NCBI GenBank assembly: GCA_023400055.1
Contig: JAEXFN010000047.1
Span: forward strand, 99,263 to 163,262
Direction of reading: 5' to 3'
Length of the DNA: 64,000 bases
DNA from: Bacillota bacterium
Lineage (GTDB): Bacteria; Bacillota; UBA4882; UBA8346
Shown piece by piece: positions 61,214 through 64,000 of the stretch. Below the pieces are notes generated by a model. It saw only the letters and a list, made by a program, of their open reading frames with translations, did no database searches and had not been told where the DNA came from. The first letter of the stretch is position 1; every line of letters begins with the position of its first letter. The translations under genes were made by a program, and so were the position numbers.

Positions 61214-62004
61214 ATATTAACCCCCTGATCGGGACCAAACCACTGGGAATCGATGACCCCGGCAGCCAGAGTCAGAACCTTCACTTCGCGCGCGCCGCCT
61301 CGCAATAATACCCGAGCTGCTTCTGATACAGTGGCTCCGGTCGTCAGAATATCATCGATTAACAAAACCCCGGCGCCGGTCAGCACCGAGTTGTCGACCA
61401 CCCGGAAGGCTCCGCTGATATTATCGAAACGCTCCTCTTTGGTTAAGGCGTTCTGTGATTCGGTCAATTTTTCTCTAATTATTATACTGTATTTCGAAGA
61501 GAATCCCAAATAGTTTCGTAGCGGATTAGACAATAATTCCGCCTGATTATAACCGCGAAGCGCCAGTTTCTGGCCGTGAATCGGTATTGGGACAATCTGA
61601 TCAATTTTTCGAAAATATCCAGGATGCAACTTTGCCCATTCCACCAGCAATTGACCGAGAGCCAATCCCAAGTCGGGACGATAACGGTATTTTAATTCGG
61701 CTAAATGCTCACGCAATGCTCCTTCGTAAAGCGCCACCGAACGGGCCGCTGAAAAATAATACTGATTCCGGTCGCATTGGGAACACAGCTTGGCACGGGT
61801 TGCCGCCAAACGCAACGGCCGGCCGCAGCGCTCGCAAATGGGCGGCGCTATCACGGCGATCCGCCGGAGACAGTTTTTACCCAAGCCACGTCCGACCGAT
61901 TCCTCTTGCTGACAGATTGGACATAACGGGCGGGATGGAAAGAGCAGATCGACAATTCCGGAACCGAAATATTTAAACCATTTTTTATTTTCTTGTTTAA
62001 TCAT
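61204..62004 (-). CDS. comFC: ComFC family phosphoribosyltransferase-like competence protein
   Basis: Late competence protein of 266 residues. N-terminal zinc pairs (CPICQQ, CERCGRPL, CSQCDRN) precede a PRTase-fold domain with the PRPP loop VLLIDDILTTGATVSEAARVL (in pieces ILTTGATVSEAARVL). It acts with ComFA in uptake of single-stranded DNA. A comFB gene, present in Bacillus between comFA and comFC, is absent. Ribosome site weak. Confidence 0.94.
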   Translation of the reverse strand: MIKQENKKWFKYFGSGIVDLLFPSRPLCPICQQEESVGRGLGKNCLRRIAVIAPPICERCGRPLRLAATRAKLCSQCDRNQYYFSAARSVALYEGALREHLAELKYRYRPDLGLALGQLLVEWAKLHPGYFRKIDQIVPIPIHGQKLALRGYNQAELLSNPLRNYLGFSSKYSIIIREKLTESQNALTKEERFDNISGAFRVVDNSVLTGAGVLLIDDILTTGATVSEAARVLLRGGAREVKVLTLAAGVIDSQWFGPDQGVNIWK

Positions 62005-62089
62005 CGACCGTTACCGTCTCCGAATATATAAGTCCTTAGACCCATTTTTTAGCGTAGACAAGATGAAACAAATTTTTAAACTTAGCAAT

Positions 62090-63832
62090 TTAATTCAACT
62101 CATCCAGATACCCCTGATCGTATCCGGCGCGGTTCATCTCCGTTATCCAGTCCACCGCCGCACGCATGGCCCGGTTTTCCCGTCTCCCGGCGAAAATCAC
62201 TTGGGCGGGCTCACCTCGTCTTCCCGCCCGACCGGCGATCTGCACCAAGGTGCGGCAATCGAAGACTCCTTCGGCGTCGGCGTTTAGAACCACTACATCC
62301 AAGTCGGGGATGGTAATTCCCCGTTCAAAAACAGTGGTGACCACTAGGAAATCGGCAGCGCCGATCGACAAAGCCGCTTTGAACTGCTGCCGGTCTGGAG
62401 TCCCGGCGTGAAGATATTTTCCAGTCAGTCCTAAACTTTTCGCCCAGCCGCAGAGCGCCGGCCTCGCCGTCTCCACCTCCCGGACGGTCGGCAGAAAAAT
62501 CAACAGGCGACGGTGGTCGGCGTGGACATTCCGCAGCAATTCCCGGAGAAAATCCGGCGGTTGCCAAGCGCCCCGCCCGACCGGTCCGAGGCTGGTCCGG
62601 ACAAAACGCGGCACGATCAACGGCCGGCGGTGCGGCCGGGCCGGTATCGTCACCAGCGGGATTTCTCCCTTATGGACACTGTCTAATAAAGCCGGGTCCG
62701 GCGTGGCGGTCATCATCATCAATTTGCCGGACGGTTTTAAGGCCCGTTCGACCGCAAGGCGCAACATCTCACTGCCGAAATAGGGAAACGCATCGGCTTC
62801 ATCGAGGATTACCAGATCGAAGGCTTGATAAAACCGGAGACATTGATGGGTGGTGGCCAGAACCAGCGCCGGGTCTTCATACTTTCCGCCGCTGCCGCCA
62901 TAGAGGGCCACCAGCGCTTGGCCGGGAAAAGCATCTTGAAATCGCGGTTCCAGTTCCTGAACAATATCCTTGCGCGGTACTGCGAATAAGACCCGGCCGC
63001 CGGCGCTCAATACTTTGGCAACCGCCGCAAAGCTGACTTCGGTTTTTCCGCCGCCACAGACCGCCCAGACCAGGAAATGCCGTCCCGGTCCATCCAGAAA
63101 CGCTTCCAAAGCGGACGACGCCCGCTGCTGCGGCGGGGTCAGTTCGAAATTCAACTGAGGCCGAATCCGGCCCTCCGGCGCCGAATCGGTGACCAAAGGC
63201 TGGGAATAAAGCGGTGAACAACTTTTGGCTATGCCCATGGAACGGCATTGGGTGCAAGTATGACAATGAGCGTTGCCACAAAAGAAACAATCATCCTCCA
63301 CGATCCCCGCGGTCGCGCCGCAGCGGCGGCAGAATGGCATGCCCAGGCGATCGACCGTAACGGCCGCTTCCCGGCGGATCGAGGCATGAAAGTATAAATA
63401 CTGCATCCAATCCTCCAGATCCCAAGGCAGCGCCAATCCTTGCGCGGCGATTAACTCCGGCAGTTCGGTGCCGAGCAGGATTCTGCCGGATAGAAGTCCG
63501 GTCAACTCCGGAAATTGCAGCGGTTCGGGAGGGCACAATTCGGCGGGCGCGAAGCGTTCCAAGGTCAACCGCTGGCGGAAGCCGAGCGATTGAAGCACTT
63601 TGGCGGCCATCCGGTAAAAACTGGCGGGATTCAGCTGGGAACCGCGGGCTGACAACCGCTCCAATGCCAATTCCGCCAGATAAATGGGAAACGGCGGCTT
63701 GATGATTTGTAGCGAGCCGAAACCCGCCTTCCTCAGCAATTGGGCGTCCACGCGGGGATTACTGCTCAGCGAGACCCGCAAACGGCGGTCTCCGTCCGAG
63801 GCGAGGTATAAATAATATTTCGGAGCGAGCAA
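62090..63832 (-). CDS. comFA: ComFA family DNA helicase for transformation
   Basis: ATP-driven DEAD-family helicase/translocase of 580 residues used to draw DNA into the cell. A zinc knuckle region (CRRCGATAG, CFFCGNAHCHTCTQC) precedes the helicase core: Walker A VCGGGKTE, LFAVPRKDIVQEL, DEADAFPY, the TATPD motif and the C-terminal RGITIPDLDVVVLNADAEG and QIAGRAGRRG. The first 170 residues are a family-specific domain. A TTG start at 63832 with GGTGGG upstream is used. First gene of the comF-flagellar block; a paired inverted motif lies just upstream. Confidence 0.94.
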   Translation of the reverse strand: MLAPKYYLYLASDGDRRLRVSLSSNPRVDAQLLRKAGFGSLQIIKPPFPIYLAELALERLSARGSQLNPASFYRMAAKVLQSLGFRQRLTLERFAPAELCPPEPLQFPELTGLLSGRILLGTELPELIAAQGLALPWDLEDWMQYLYFHASIRREAAVTVDRLGMPFCRRCGATAGIVEDDCFFCGNAHCHTCTQCRSMGIAKSCSPLYSQPLVTDSAPEGRIRPQLNFELTPPQQRASSALEAFLDGPGRHFLVWAVCGGGKTEVSFAAVAKVLSAGGRVLFAVPRKDIVQELEPRFQDAFPGQALVALYGGSGGKYEDPALVLATTHQCLRFYQAFDLVILDEADAFPYFGSEMLRLAVERALKPSGKLMMMTATPDPALLDSVHKGEIPLVTIPARPHRRPLIVPRFVRTSLGPVGRGAWQPPDFLRELLRNVHADHRRLLIFLPTVREVETARPALCGWAKSLGLTGKYLHAGTPDRQQFKAALSIGAADFLVVTTVFERGITIPDLDVVVLNADAEGVFDCRTLVQIAGRAGRRGEPAQVIFAGRRENRAMRAAVDWITEMNRAGYDQGYLDELN

Positions 63833-63875
63833 TTTCCCACCCCATCCCGGTCCTGGCGACCGCTCATTGTTCTAT

Positions 63876-63921
63876 ATATGTTGCAATAAGTTTTTATACC
63901 TTCAGAATCATTGCAACATAT
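63876..63921. promoter_or_regulatory. Inverted repeat upstream of comFA
   Basis: Arms ATATGTTGCAAT (63876-63887) and ATTGCAACATAT (63910-63921) match perfectly over 12 bp with 22 bp between them. The site lies 44-90 bp before the comFA start. It could be a paired operator or, if transcribed, a long hairpin; no T tract follows. No match to a ComK box was seen. Confidence 0.6.
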
Positions 63922-64000
63922 TTCCTTGATTCATAAGTTGAAATGAATACCGCGATTCGTCTTTTTCCAGCCATGCCTTACGGATGGAAAAACTTATTCA

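Overview
The window looks like chromosome of a motile, diderm (outer-membrane-bearing) member of the Bacillota. Two kinds of evidence point there. The right end has the Bacillus-type block comFA - comFC - yvyF - flgM - flgN - flgK - flgL - fliW - csrA, strong AGGAGG-type ribosome binding sites are the rule, and many genes start with GTG or TTG. The middle holds a lipid A/KDO operon (a DUF374 acyltransferase, waaA, lpxK, kdsB, kdsA, kdsD, lpxL) that only makes sense in a cell with lipopolysaccharide. Species cannot be fixed from this; a Limnochordia/Hydrogenispora-like lineage is a guess.

Layout. 1-7.7 kb (minus): chemotaxis operon cheW - mcp - cheR - cheA - cheY-like - cheD - cheB (cheB cut by the window edge), preceded by a clear sigma-28 type promoter. 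7.9-13.4 kb (plus): a YdjC/NaxD-type deacetylase, a polyprenyl-phosphate glycosyltransferase, an ArnT-like GT39 transferase and an OmpR-family two-component pair, read here as a regulated lipid A amino-sugar module. 13.7-18.7 kb: ybaK-like deacylase, pncA-pncB NAD salvage, a secreted LolA-like protein, a Gfo/Idh/MocA oxidoreductase. 18.9-24.7 kb (minus): argCJBDG behind a promoter with two ArgR-like boxes. 24.9-28.3 kb (minus): acyl-CoA dehydrogenase with EtfB and a ferredoxin-fused EtfA, with a strong terminator between acd and etfB. 28.3-35.5 kb (minus): the KDO/lipid A operon, divergent from a second ArnT-like transferase plus an SMR/ArnE-like membrane protein (35.7-37.8 kb). 39.0-53.3 kb: a pentose-related sugar region: RbsABC-type importer, HPS/PHI pair, two RbsD paralogues, ribokinase, FGGY kinase, aldo/keto reductase, LacI regulator, fructose-6-phosphate aldolase, DeoC and a GntR regulator. 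53.5-55.4 kb: shikimate kinase and glycerate kinase. 55.6-63.9 kb: the flagellar/competence block, with a second sigma-28 type promoter before flgM.

The most unusual feature is a set of four intergenic tandem arrays (about 13.44-13.67, 31.17-31.38, 38.66-38.91 and 49.00-49.34 kb). Their unit sequences are unrelated, yet all four have a strict 21-bp period, and in each the unit contains or straddles a palindrome of roughly 13-14 bp, clearest in three and more degenerate in the 38.7 kb array. Twenty-one bp is two helical turns, so the palindromes fall on one face of the DNA. They do not look like CRISPRs, insertion sequences or coding genes and may be a class of array with locus-specific sequence. 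One lies inside the KDO operon and one lies between a candidate LacI-controlled promoter and rbsB.
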